From a bacterium (GTDB lineage: Bacteria; Patescibacteriota; Gracilibacteria; UBA4473), in assembly GCA_018648585.1 (NCBI GenBank), contig JABGQW010000007.1, positions 1 to 45,961 of the forward strand: 45,961 nt of DNA. Direction: 5' to 3'. Of the stretch, positions 1 through 7,524 are shown in pieces. Made by a program: the position numbers and the translations under genes. Position 1 is the first letter of the stretch. The number at the start of each line of letters is the position of its first letter. The notes below the pieces were generated by a model. The model was not told the DNA's origin. It did no database searches and was given only the letters and a program-made list of their open reading frames with translations.

Positions 1-4
1 TATG

Positions 5-54
5 GTAAAATGTTAGAAATTCTTAAAAATAACTCGCTGTTCTAGGCTTGACCC
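5..54. repeat. Left copy of 50-bp terminal inverted repeat
   Basis: These 50 bases are an exact reverse complement of the last 50 bases of the window (45912-45961). The inner part, reading GGCTTGACCC, resembles the palindromic repeats found in carA. The repeat starts four bases in from the left edge but runs right up to the right edge, so it may continue beyond the window. It may be a genuine inverted repeat or a multi-copy repeat at which a contig ended. Confidence 0.95.
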
Positions 55-317
55 TGTATTTTTTTTAAGATGTTTTTGACTACTAAAATGGGTTGCAATT
101 CTTCTGGAATGTTTTGAAAAAAGAATAATAATTGTGTTCTCAATTTAAGTCTTTTTTGATTATTTAAGTAAATGCACGATCTTTTGAACTTTTTTTTTAT
201 TCATAAAAATCAATGCAAAAAAAAACAGAAAAAAACTTGTATTTTTTTTTATTTTTTATTCAAGTTCAAAAAATTGCGTCAAAAACAAATACAAAGGACT
301 GCTTCAATCTTCTATTT
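55..317. other. A/T-rich gap with no gene
   Basis: This stretch is rich in A and T runs. I see no convincing ORF, RNA or hairpin terminator in it. It lies downstream of the minus-strand secreted-protein gene and may simply be its 3' region. Confidence 0.6.
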
Positions 318-719
318 TTAATTCCCAAACAGATCGAGATGAATCCACGCAAAATCCTCAGCTGCGCTTCCTGAATTTGTACGGATGCATCCGTAAAATG
401 CGCCCAAATCTCCGTCGTCGTAGTACGAAATCTGTCCAGAATCATCCTCGTCGTCGCAGGTTCCCAGGATTTGGCTTCCGATGCGAAAAGTTCCATTTAC
501 GTCGAGAGTCGAAGAAGGATCGCTGGTTCCAATTCCTAAGTTTTTCGCAACATCATCGTACCAAACATTTCGGAGCGTATTAATTGTTTTGTTAAAATCA
601 CTCACGCGGAGCGGCGAACCTTTTTGTTTGTCTGGAATGTCAAAAGTACTCCAGGTCAACGCAAAAAGTGTTCCCGGTAAAAATAGAAATGCCGCTGCCA
701 ATAAAAGTTTGTGTTTCAT
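318..719 (-). CDS. Small secreted protein with a tail-fibre-like repeat motif
   Basis: 133 aa. The first 20 residues form a clear signal peptide: KHK, then a hydrophobic core ending LFA. The mature part contains one LGIGTSDPSSTLDVNG segment. This GIGT-P-LDVNG type repeat is typical of phage tail fibres and of large surface proteins ahead of an S74 chaperone domain, but no such domain is present here. The acidic CDDEDDSG segment and two later Cys are notable. I chose ATG 719 over GTG 731 because it gives the better signal peptide and leaves a short leader after the promoter at 736-763. The function is unknown; a secreted or surface location is inferred. Confidence 0.7.
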   Translation of the reverse strand: MKHKLLLAAAFLFLPGTLFALTWSTFDIPDKQKGSPLRVSDFNKTINTLRNVWYDDVAKNLGIGTSDPSSTLDVNGTFRIGSQILGTCDDEDDSGQISYYDDGDLGAFYGCIRTNSGSAAEDFAWIHLDLFGN

Positions 720-735
720 TTTTATGTTCACAAAA

Positions 736-763
736 ATTGTACTTGAAATAAAAATGAGATCAA
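736..763 (-). promoter_or_regulatory. Promoter of the small secreted protein gene
   Basis: TTGATC (758-763), a 16-bp spacer and TACAAT (736-741) read on the minus strand, 16 nt before ATG 719. It follows the same layout as twelve other promoters in the window. Confidence 0.55.
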
Positions 764-810
764 GTTTTTTTTGATTATTTTTTTACTCGCAGCTCTAAAA
801 CGTCTTCTCC

Positions 811-3189
811 TCAATATCCAAAAATCTGTACCACGTACCAGCCGCCATTTCCGCTCGCGATTCCGACGCCGAGCGAACGCCATTTTCGATTTACCACGTG
901 TGAAAAATGCGACGACGAATCTTCAATTCCCTCGAGTGCGATCTGAAGTGTTGATCCGAAACTGAGATTTTCAGCAAATTCTCCCTGCAAATTTGCCTGC
1001 TGCAATCGATCGGCAAATTTCATTCCCGTGGGACTCGTGTGCCCGAGGAAATTTTCGAGTGCCATTTTTTCTGCGTACTGCTGCGCGAGCGCCTGCAAAT
1101 TTGTGTCGGTCACGACGACGCCGAGTCCGTATTTTTTTCGAATTTTGTTGACCCAATCGCGCACTCCGACAGAACTTTTTCCGCGCAATATTTCGTGCGA
1201 CCACGGCAGCACCGGCAACACAAAATTTTCTGAAAAATAAATTGCTCGATTGAACAAAATTTCGCCCGCGTCCGACGTAATTTCCAAAATGTGCGTTCCC
1301 CACTCCTCCGGCGTCACGCGAAACGAAAACAAATCGAATTCACCGTTCGCGACCGGAATTTCGCGGATTCGTCCCGCCGGCGTTCGCAAAAAAACAGCCG
1401 ATCGAAGTTTTGTGTTTTGATCCAAAATTTTCCCAGACAAAATGAACGATTCCGTCGATCGGAGAAACCGCGAAAAATTATGCACCGAAATTTTTTCCAA
1501 TTCTGTGTCACGAAATCCGGCGACTAATTCGTATTTTTCGTCGGCCAATTTTTTCCAATTTGAAATCTGTCCCGCGAGCGTTCCGTCCGTGGAATCCGCC
1601 ACCGAAACGGAAACGGAGAAAGAATCGCCGTGTGAAAATTTCTCAAAAAAATCGTACGGCAACGACAGCGTCGGAATATTTCCCTCGATCAGCAGCGCCT
1701 CGCGCACCGGATCCTGGGAAAAAATTAATTTCACGAGATTTGACGACGACAGATTTTGAAAATCAAATTTCACCATTTCTTCTTCCGGCACAATTCGCGT
1801 CCCAAATTGAAACGCGGAAAAATCCTGATCGCTCGACGAAAACCGTTTTTCTCGTCTCGGCCGCACGACTTTGATTTCCCCAACACGACTGCGCGTTCCG
1901 TCGTCGATCACGATTCCCATTTTGTACGTTCCCACGTCGAGAAACGCGACCGGAATCACAAAATTTTCGCCCGAAAGTTTGTCCGAAAAATGTTGCTGCT
2001 CGCTGTCCGTTTTTCCGGAAAGAAAAACCGTCACTTTTTCGTGACCAAATGTGTCGACATTTCCAGAAATATTGAGAACGGTTCCCGTCAAAACTTTTTG
2101 TGGAACGGACTGCCGGAGTAAAATATTTTCAAAAAAATCGGGCGAAAGATGTGCGACCGATTCGTCAAAAATTCGCGCGTCGTGAACCGGAGAAATTTTT
2201 TCGATCGTGCCGCGATTTTCCAAAATTTTTGTGGCGACGATTTCAGGGATTTCCGGATTTTTTATCACCGGCGAAACTTTGTCCCGCACAAATTCTGGGA
2301 TTTCGGGATTTTCTTGTTCCGCGCCAGAAAACTGTTCGACCGAAACTTCGATCACGCCACGTTCGAGCGGTGCCAATTCAGCAAACGCCGCCTCCGACAA
2401 ATCGAGAACCCGCGTCCCGACAAACGGCCCGCGATCGTTGACGCGCACGATGATGAAATTTTCATCGGACGAAACTTTCAATCGCGTCCCAAACGGAAGC
2501 GTGCGGTGCGCCGCGGTCATCGACATCGGATCGTATTTTTCGCCGCTGGCGGTCAATTTTCCCGAAAAATCAGAACCGTACCAACTCGCCGCTCCGCTCG
2601 CGCGAAACACAAACGGTTCGGTGAAATTATTTTCTGCAACTTGCTGCGCGCGAAAAATCAGTTCGACTATTTCTCCCCGATCGAGTGCGGCGTACGGTGT
2701 CGGATCGCCATCGATCAATTGCAGTTCCGCCGCTTTTTCAAAAAATGGATCGTACCAAGTTTGATCGCCAGTTGGATCTGGAATTTTGGCACCAAATGCC
2801 GTCATCGCCATTTTCAAAAGTTCTGCCTGCGTCACCTGCGCACTCGGATGAAAATCGCCGTCCGCGAATCCGCGCACGATCGCGAGATTTGCGGCGGTCA
2901 CGACGAACGGATAAAACCAAGAATTTTCCGAAACATCAGAGAACGGATTCTGCGCGTCAGAAATTTCGAAATCCGCTGCCAGCAACAAAACTTTTACCGA
3001 TTCGGCACGCGTGACTTTTTGACTCGATCGAAAAAACTTTTTTCCGCCCTGCAAATATCCGCTGAGAATTTCTTTTTTTTCAAAAAAATCAATCGCCTGA
3101 AAATGCGGATGCGTCACGTCCACATCCGAAAAAGATGCGTGTGCCGCGATCGGCAACAAAAATAAAAGTGCGAGGAATTTTTTTTTCAT
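811..3189 (-). CDS. SLH - RlpA - CAP multidomain cell-surface protein
   Basis: 792 aa with a signal peptide (MKKKFLALLFLLPIAAHA). Three S-layer-homology repeats cover about 20-190 and should bind the cell wall. An RlpA-type double-psi beta-barrel covers about 200-287 (ASWYG, TAAHRTLPFGT, NDRGPF, LDLSEAAF), with the presumed catalytic His228 and Asp252 present. RlpA enzymes cleave peptidoglycan strands lacking stem peptides. A long beta-rich middle follows. The last 120 residues look like a CAP/SCP domain (WVNKIRKKYGL, LGHTSPTG, ENLSFG). The start at 3189 gives the signal peptide; longer in-frame starts do not. A role in daughter-cell separation or wall remodelling is inferred. The combination of all three domain types is unusual. 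Confidence 0.85.
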   Translation of the reverse strand: MKKKFLALLFLLPIAAHASFSDVDVTHPHFQAIDFFEKKEILSGYLQGGKKFFRSSQKVTRAESVKVLLLAADFEISDAQNPFSDVSENSWFYPFVVTAANLAIVRGFADGDFHPSAQVTQAELLKMAMTAFGAKIPDPTGDQTWYDPFFEKAAELQLIDGDPTPYAALDRGEIVELIFRAQQVAENNFTEPFVFRASGAASWYGSDFSGKLTASGEKYDPMSMTAAHRTLPFGTRLKVSSDENFIIVRVNDRGPFVGTRVLDLSEAAFAELAPLERGVIEVSVEQFSGAEQENPEIPEFVRDKVSPVIKNPEIPEIVATKILENRGTIEKISPVHDARIFDESVAHLSPDFFENILLRQSVPQKVLTGTVLNISGNVDTFGHEKVTVFLSGKTDSEQQHFSDKLSGENFVIPVAFLDVGTYKMGIVIDDGTRSRVGEIKVVRPRREKRFSSSDQDFSAFQFGTRIVPEEEMVKFDFQNLSSSNLVKLIFSQDPVREALLIEGNIPTLSLPYDFFEKFSHGDSFSVSVSVADSTDGTLAGQISNWKKLADEKYELVAGFRDTELEKISVHNFSRFLRSTESFILSGKILDQNTKLRSAVFLRTPAGRIREIPVANGEFDLFSFRVTPEEWGTHILEITSDAGEILFNRAIYFSENFVLPVLPWSHEILRGKSSVGVRDWVNKIRKKYGLGVVVTDTNLQALAQQYAEKMALENFLGHTSPTGMKFADRLQQANLQGEFAENLSFGSTLQIALEGIEDSSSHFSHVVNRKWRSLGVGIASGNGGWYVVQIFGY

Positions 3190-3207
3190 GTTTTTTTTTG
3201 TGGTCGA

Positions 3208-3213
3208 ATTGTA
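3208..3213 (-). promoter_or_regulatory. Possible extended -10 of the SLH-RlpA-CAP gene
   Basis: TGGTACAAT on the minus strand reads as an extended -10 (TGnTACAAT), 18 nt before ATG 3189. No good -35 is visible at the 16-bp spacing used elsewhere. Confidence 0.4.
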
Positions 3214-3230
3214 CCAAATTTTGAAAAACA

Positions 3231-3262
3231 AAAAAGCGCTCTCAAACGAGAAAACGCTTTTT
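3231..3262 (-). terminator. Rho-independent terminator of ssb
   Basis: On the minus strand AAAAAGCG and CGCTTTTT pair around an inner CTC/GAG stem, and the T run continues. It lies 20 nt after the ssb stop codon. Confidence 0.7.
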
Positions 3263-3281
3263 CGAAGATTTCGTGACAAAA

Positions 3282-3704
3282 TTAAAACGGAAGATCTTCT
3301 CCCGCGGGAGCTTCTGGCTGTGTTTCCAACGCTTCTGTTTCCAAATTTTCTTCGCTTCCACTCGCGGCCGTTTTGGCGCCGGTCAAAACAATCATGTCCT
3401 GCGCGACAATTTCCGTGCGAAAATGTTTCGTTCCGTTTTCATCGTCCCACTGCCGAGTTTGGAGCCGTCCCTCGAAAAAAACTTTCGAACCTTTTTTCAA
3501 AAGTTGTGTCGCGAGTTCTGCCAATTTTCCCCAGCACACGATGTTGTGAAATTCTGCTTCCTCGTGAATTTGTCCTCCCGTGTCTTTCCATCGTCGATTT
3601 GTTGCCACTCCAATCGTGGTGACGGGCTGATTGGCCTTTGTCTGACGAAGTTCTGGATCACGAGTTACATTGCCGATGACTTGAGCTTTGTTGAGAAAAT
3701 ACAT
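3282..3704 (-). CDS. ssb: Single-stranded DNA-binding protein
   Basis: 140 aa, close to the usual bacterial SSB length. An N-terminal OB fold covers about 1-105 (LNKAQVIGNVTRDPELRQT, then WGKLAELATQLLKKGSKVFFEGRLQTRQW). A low-complexity acidic linker follows and the tail ends EDLPF, like the DDIPF tip that recruits replication and repair partners. SSB coats single-stranded DNA during replication, recombination and repair. ATG 3704 is chosen because homologous sequence starts with MYFLNKAQVIGN and the upstream 15 codons look like leader. Transcribed divergently from the ATPase B gene from the promoter at 3739-3766. Confidence 0.95.
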   Translation of the reverse strand: MYFLNKAQVIGNVTRDPELRQTKANQPVTTIGVATNRRWKDTGGQIHEEAEFHNIVCWGKLAELATQLLKKGSKVFFEGRLQTRQWDDENGTKHFRTEIVAQDMIVLTGAKTAASGSEENLETEALETQPEAPAGEDLPF

Positions 3705-3738
3705 CTCTAAAATATTAAAAATTAAAAAGCCAACTTTG

Positions 3739-3766
3739 ATTTTAGACACTCTTTTTTTTCAGGCAA
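3739..3766 (-). promoter_or_regulatory. ssb promoter
   Basis: TTGCCT (3761-3766), 16-bp spacer, TAAAAT (3739-3744) on the minus strand, 34 nt before the ssb start. Supports ATG 3704. Confidence 0.55.
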
Positions 3767-3789
3767 ATTTATTTTGCCACAATTTTTCG

Positions 3790-3817
3790 TTGACAACTCT
3801 GCGAATGTTTTTAAAAT
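3790..3817 (+). promoter_or_regulatory. Promoter of the ATPase subunit B gene
   Basis: Perfect -35 TTGACA (3790-3795), 16-bp spacer, TAAAAT (3812-3817), 31 nt before ATG 3849. It excludes the longer ATG-less upstream reading as part of the protein. Confidence 0.65.
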
Positions 3818-3848
3818 CCGCGGGAACTCAATTTTAACCTTTTTTGAG

Positions 3849-5222
3849 ATGCAAAAAACGTATGACAACATCGAGTCCATCGCTGGACCGATTCTTGTGG
3901 TAGACGGAGTCGAGGGCGTAAAATACGAAGAACTCGTCGAAGTTACCACCACTACCGGAGAAAAACGAATGGGAAAAGTTTTGGAAGCCAACGGAGATCG
4001 CGCGATGGTTCAAATGTTCGAAGATCCACGAGGACTTTCGACCAGCGGACTCAAAGCAAAATTTACCGGAAAAGTTGCGCAGCTCGGCGTGTCGATGGAC
4101 ATGCTCGGTCGCATTTTTAACGGAGCCGGAAAACCGATCGACGGCGGTGCCGAAGTTTTGGCAGAAAAAACAATTGACATTTCAGGAGTGGCGATCAATC
4201 CGTACTCACGAATTTTACCAACTGGATACATCCAGACGGGAGTTTCTTCTCTCGATGTGATGAACACACTCGTTCGCGGACAAAAATTGCCAATTTTTAC
4301 CGGAGCGGGACTTCCCCACGCGGAACTCGCAGCGCAGATCGCTCGCCAGGCAAAAGTGAACGACGGATCAGAATTCGCCGTGGTTTTTGGTGCGATGGGA
4401 GTAACATTTGAAGAAGCGATGTTTTTCCAAAAAGATTTTGAACGCACGGGCGCGATCGAAAAAGCGACTCTTTTTATCAACACCGCAGCCGATCCTGTGG
4501 TCGAACGAATCGCCGTTCCACGAATGGCACTTTCGTACGCAGAGTATTTGGCGTTTGAAAAAAATATACACGTGCTCGTCATTTTGACGGACATGACAAA
4601 TTATGCCGAGGCGTTGCGCGAAGTTTCCGCTTCTCGAAAAGAAGTTCCGGGACGACGCGGATATCCTGGATATTTGTACACCGATCTTTCGACAATTTAC
4701 GAACGAGCCGGACGAGTGAAAGGTTCCACTGGATCGATCACGCAGATGCCAATTCTTTCGATGCCGGAAGACGACATCACGCACCCGATTCCCGATTTGA
4801 CTGGATACATCACCGAGGGACAATTTGTGTTGGATCGCGGATTGCACCAACAAAAAGTGACGCCGCCCGTCAACGTGTTGAAATCACTTTCTCGTTTGAT
4901 CGGAGTGGCGATGAAAGCTTCGCGAGAAGATCATTCAAAATTGAAAGATCAACTTTTTGCGTGCTACGCTCGTGGATCAGAAGTTCGAGAACTTGCGGTG
5001 GTTTTGGGAGAAAGTTCTCTCTCGGACATCGATAAAATGTATCTCGAATTTGCAAATCAGTACGAAAAACAATTTCTCGGGCAAGGATTCGACGCCGAAC
5101 GAACACTCGAAGAAAGTCTGACACTCGGATGGGAATTGATTCGTCCGTTTCCGATCGAGGAACTTAAACGAATCCCGCAAGACATCATCGAAAAATATCA
5201 CCCGGATCAAAAAAAAGCATAA
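3849..5222 (+). CDS. atpB: V/A-type ATPase subunit B
   Basis: 457 aa, the full length for this subunit. V/A-type signatures run throughout: [20 protein letters not shown] near the N terminus, [21 protein letters not shown] in place of a Walker A loop, [22 protein letters not shown] in the middle. It is the non-catalytic regulatory subunit of the A3B3 head that couples ATP to proton or sodium movement. Usually it sits in one operon with subunits A, D, E, F, I and K. Here none of these is a neighbour: ssb lies upstream and riboflavin genes downstream. ATG 3849 lies properly after the promoter. The family call is secure; whether a whole ATPase exists cannot be told from this window. Confidence 0.93.
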   Translation: MQKTYDNIESIAGPILVVDGVEGVKYEELVEVTTTTGEKRMGKVLEANGDRAMVQMFEDPRGLSTSGLKAKFTGKVAQLGVSMDMLGRIFNGAGKPIDGGAEVLAEKTIDISGVAINPYSRILPTGYIQTGVSSLDVMNTLVRGQKLPIFTGAGLPHAELAAQIARQAKVNDGSEFAVVFGAMGVTFEEAMFFQKDFERTGAIEKATLFINTAADPVVERIAVPRMALSYAEYLAFEKNIHVLVILTDMTNYAEALREVSASRKEVPGRRGYPGYLYTDLSTIYERAGRVKGSTGSITQMPILSMPEDDITHPIPDLTGYITEGQFVLDRGLHQQKVTPPVNVLKSLSRLIGVAMKASREDHSKLKDQLFACYARGSEVRELAVVLGESSLSDIDKMYLEFANQYEKQFLGQGFDAERTLEESLTLGWELIRPFPIEELKRIPQDIIEKYHPDQKKA

Positions 5223-5245
5223 TTTCAAAACTTGCAAAAACAAAG

Positions 5246-5275
5246 AAGCGTCGCTACGATCGCGGCGCTTTTTTT
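5246..5275 (+). terminator. Terminator after the ATPase B gene
   Basis: AAGCGTCGC pairs with GCGGCGCTT (one G-U pair) around a 7-nt loop, followed by seven T. Lies 24 nt after the stop codon. Confidence 0.8.
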
Positions 5276-5279
5276 AAAA

Positions 5280-5681
5280 ATGAAAAATTCCCCCCTCAAT
5301 TTCGTTCATCTCTGCGAAAACGCATTTCTCTCGCAGGATGGAAAACTCAATTTGATCGGAATTTTCCGAACGCTGCGGGCGGCGAAATTTCCACTACTAC
5401 ATCCGCGAATCGCGGTGGTGACAAATCTGAAAATCAAAAAAACGACACAACTCAAAATTCAGATTTTGAAAACAGAAGCGCGGGAAGTAATCGCGAAATT
5501 TAATGTCACGCTCAATGTTCCGCCGAACGAAAAAAATGAACGCGAAACTGGATTCATCGCAGATTTTGCCAACACAAAATTTGAAAAATCCGGAAATTAT
5601 CAGGTGGAAATTTGGGTCGACGAAAAACTGGAACGAACCGTTCCGTTCGAGTTTTTGGAAATCAAACCGATGAAAAAATGA
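5280..5681 (+). CDS. Small protein of unknown function, DUF6941-like
   Basis: 133 aa, no signal peptide or membrane segment. The N terminus, with HLCENAFLSQDGKLNLIGIF, resembles a small bacterial family of unknown role (DUF6941, recalled from memory and not checked). The remainder alternates charged and hydrophobic residues as in a beta sandwich, ending VPFEFLEIKPMKK. ATG 5280 lies just past the terminator; a weak promoter, TTGCAA-17-TACGAT (5232-5260), overlaps that hairpin. Its stop codon overlaps the start of ribH (ATGA), so it is translated with the riboflavin genes, but no link to flavin synthesis is visible. Confidence 0.75.
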   Translation: MKNSPLNFVHLCENAFLSQDGKLNLIGIFRTLRAAKFPLLHPRIAVVTNLKIKKTTQLKIQILKTEAREVIAKFNVTLNVPPNEKNERETGFIADFANTKFEKSGNYQVEIWVDEKLERTVPFEFLEIKPMKK

Positions 5682-6073
5682 TCGCGATTTTGGTGGCAAA
5701 ATTCAACGCAGAAATTACCGACGGACTCCGCGATTCCGCAATTTTGGAGTTGAAAAAATTGAAAAAAGATTTCGAAGTTTTTTCCGTTCCCGGGGCGATC
5801 GAACTTTCCCTCGCTGCGCAACACCTGATTCACAAAAAAAAAATCGAAGCGGTGATCGTGCTCGGCGCAATTTTAAAAGGTGAAACCGACCACTACGAGT
5901 ACGTTTTCGAATCCTGCGTGCAGGGACTCACTCGTGTCGCGCTCAACGAAAAAACGCCCGTGATTCAGGGCGTGCAGGTCGGCGACAATTTTGAGATTTT
6001 GAAAAATAGAACTGATCGCGGCGCCGAGTACGCGCGGACCGCCGTGGAAATGATTGAATTTTTGAAGAAATAA
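5678..6073 (+). CDS. ribH: 6,7-dimethyl-8-ribityllumazine synthase
   Basis: 131 aa, about 20 residues shorter than usual at the N terminus. Lumazine synthase condenses 5-amino-6-ribitylamino-uracil with dihydroxybutanone phosphate in riboflavin synthesis, forming pentameric or icosahedral shells. Visible: substrate-binding ILVAKFNAEITDGL, VPGAIELSLAAQ, GETDHYEYVFE with the catalytic His, and the C-terminal NRTDRGAEYARTAVEM. ATG 5678 overlaps the stop of the preceding gene as ATGA. ribB, which makes one of its two substrates, starts 2 nt downstream. Confidence 0.93.
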   Translation: MIAILVAKFNAEITDGLRDSAILELKKLKKDFEVFSVPGAIELSLAAQHLIHKKKIEAVIVLGAILKGETDHYEYVFESCVQGLTRVALNEKTPVIQGVQVGDNFEILKNRTDRGAEYARTAVEMIEFLKK

Positions 6074-6075
6074 AA

Positions 6076-6669
6076 ATGAACTGCAACTCGATCGACGAAA
6101 TTTTAGAAAAATTTTCCGCGGGAAAATTCATCCTCGTGATGGACGAACACCGCGAAATCGAGGGCGATTTTTTCGCGCTCGCGGAATCGATCACTCCCGA
6201 ACAAATAAATTTTTTGTACCAGCACGCGCACGGATTAATTTGCGTGGCGTGCGCTCCGGAAATTTTGGATCGATTGAAAATCGGGAAAATGGTCGAAAAT
6301 CCGGAGGACGAATTTTCCACAAATTTTGCAATTTCAGTCGATGCGGCGCACGGAATTTCCACGGGCGTTTCAAAATTTGATCGAGAAAAAACAATCCGCC
6401 AACTCGCCTCCCCTGTTTCGAAACCGGACGATTTTGTGCGACCGGGGCACACTTTTCCGCTGCGAGCAAAAAATCCACGCGAGCGATTTGGACACACCGA
6501 GGCGTCGGTCGAACTCGCGAAAAAATGCGGAAAAATTCCAGCCGTCGTGATCTGCGAAATTTTGAACGAGCACGGCGAAAAATCCACGAGCGCGGAGTTG
6601 GAAATTTTGGCAAAAAAATTCGGAATCGCAACGACAACGCTGGAAGTTTTGAAAAAACAACTGACGTAA
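6076..6669 (+). CDS. ribB: 3,4-dihydroxy-2-butanone 4-phosphate synthase
   Basis: 197 aa. It makes dihydroxybutanone phosphate from ribulose 5-phosphate for lumazine synthesis. Visible: EIEGDFF (shortened from the usual DDEDRENEGD), SVDAAHGISTGVSKFDREKTIRQLA, RPGHTFPLRA and GHTEASVELAKKCGKIPA. The acidic metal-binding loop is one residue shorter than normal, and the GGVL segment before GHTE is replaced by KNPRERF. Stand-alone RibB, with no RibA (GTP cyclohydrolase) domain. Forms an operon with ribH. No ribA, ribD or riboflavin synthase gene lies in the window. Confidence 0.92.
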   Translation: MNCNSIDEILEKFSAGKFILVMDEHREIEGDFFALAESITPEQINFLYQHAHGLICVACAPEILDRLKIGKMVENPEDEFSTNFAISVDAAHGISTGVSKFDREKTIRQLASPVSKPDDFVRPGHTFPLRAKNPRERFGHTEASVELAKKCGKIPAVVICEILNEHGEKSTSAELEILAKKFGIATTTLEVLKKQLT

Positions 6670-6703
6670 AAAAATCCACAGCAGTTCGTGCCATGGATTT
6701 TTT
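6668..6703. terminator. Bidirectional terminator between ribB and the 6722 gene
   Basis: AAAAAAATCCA and TGGATTTTTT are near-perfect inverted arms around an imperfect inner stem, so a T run follows the hairpin on both strands. It serves two convergent genes. Confidence 0.7.
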
Positions 6704-6721
6704 CTGAGAGCCTGAGGCAGA

Positions 6722-7099
6722 TTATTCGTTTCCCGCTAATTTTTTTCTGTATATCATTAGATCTGTTTCGGTGACGCCATCTATTTCTTTAATTTCTTGC
6801 AAAAATAAATAATGAGCAAACCATATCATGATCGCAGCGAAAACAATCGCAACAATTACTACAAATGCCGACATGGATGGATCAAAATTTCCCAAAAAGG
6901 AAAAGATAATCCCCGCTAAAATAATTACAATTGCTCCAAATATGAGCAAAATCACACTCTGTAGGGTCTCTTTTCTTAGTTTTTGCATCACGGAAATCTG
7001 TATGGAACTAAATCCCAGATAAAAGATTGATGATTCCAAGCTGTCGTTTGGAAAAAATTCACGGTACCAACATTCGTTGGGTTTTTTATTTGTCTTCAT
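6722..7099 (-). CDS. Small two-helix membrane protein, unknown function
   Basis: 125 aa. Two hydrophobic segments are visible, about 48-70 (SVILLIFGAIVIILAGIIFSF) and about 76-98 (SAFVVIVAIVFAAIMIWFAHYLF), followed by a polar tail ending KKLAGNE. The first 40 residues are polar with two Cys/Trp pairs of no known meaning; a second start at residue 38 (MQKLRKETLQ) is possible. No family recognised. It stands alone on the minus strand with TATAAA just upstream. Confidence 0.6.
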   Translation of the reverse strand: MKTNKKPNECWYREFFPNDSLESSIFYLGFSSIQISVMQKLRKETLQSVILLIFGAIVIILAGIIFSFLGNFDPSMSAFVVIVAIVFAAIMIWFAHYLFLQEIKEIDGVTETDLMIYRKKLAGNE

Positions 7100-7384
7100 A
7101 TTTTTATAAATTGGTTAAACTTGCAATATTCTTCAACAAGAACACAGCGTGTTTAATCAAGTTTCTGCCAAATTTTCAAAGAACGGAAATTTCTTATCCG
7201 AAGATAATTTATTTCACAGCGCACTTTTGGTGCATTCGTCGTAAATTGTCAATGTTTTTTGGAAGAAGTTTTATTTTCTATTGACTTTTTAATTTTAATC
7301 GCACCTAATTGTTCACAAAAAGTGCTTGACAGTGAACACATTTTTTCAACGAAATATTTACGTAAAAAAATCAACCCCCTTTTC
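7100..7384. other. Gap upstream of the RNR locus
   Basis: No ORF worth calling. It contains the promoter region of the minus-strand membrane protein and a 7-bp inverted repeat (GTTCAC/GTGAAC with flanking T/A) at about 7311-7338 around TTGACA (7326-7331), a possible but unproven operator. Confidence 0.4.
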
Positions 7385-7411
7385 TTGACCCCCCAATATT
7401 TTGGGTACAAA
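7385..7411 (+). promoter_or_regulatory. Probable nrdD promoter
   Basis: TTGACC (7385-7390) lies 15 bp before TACAAA (7406-7411). The first NrdR box fills the spacer exactly, so repressor binding would block polymerase. The spacing is one base shorter than in the other promoters of the window. Confidence 0.45.
7391..7406 (+). promoter_or_regulatory. NrdR box 1
   Basis: A 16-mer, CCCCAATATTTTGGGT, agrees at 12 of 16 positions with the NrdR consensus acaCwAtATaTwGtgt, including the central core. NrdR represses ribonucleotide reductase genes when (d)ATP is plentiful. No nrdR gene is in the window. Confidence 0.7.
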
Positions 7412-7422
7412 ATTCTCCCCCA

Positions 7423-7438
7423 ACACAAGATGTTGTGT
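7423..7438 (+). promoter_or_regulatory. NrdR box 2
   Basis: ACACAAGATGTTGTGT matches 14 of 16 consensus positions and is a near-perfect palindrome. It starts exactly 32 bp after box 1, three helical turns, which is a standard NrdR box spacing. Together the pair is strong evidence for NrdR control. Confidence 0.8.
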
Positions 7439-7524
7439 TTCGGGCTTTTCTCTTCAAAATCAGAAAAGAAAGGGATTTGCAGCGTTTTTGCAAAAAATTC
7501 GTACATTTTTATCTCAACATTTCA

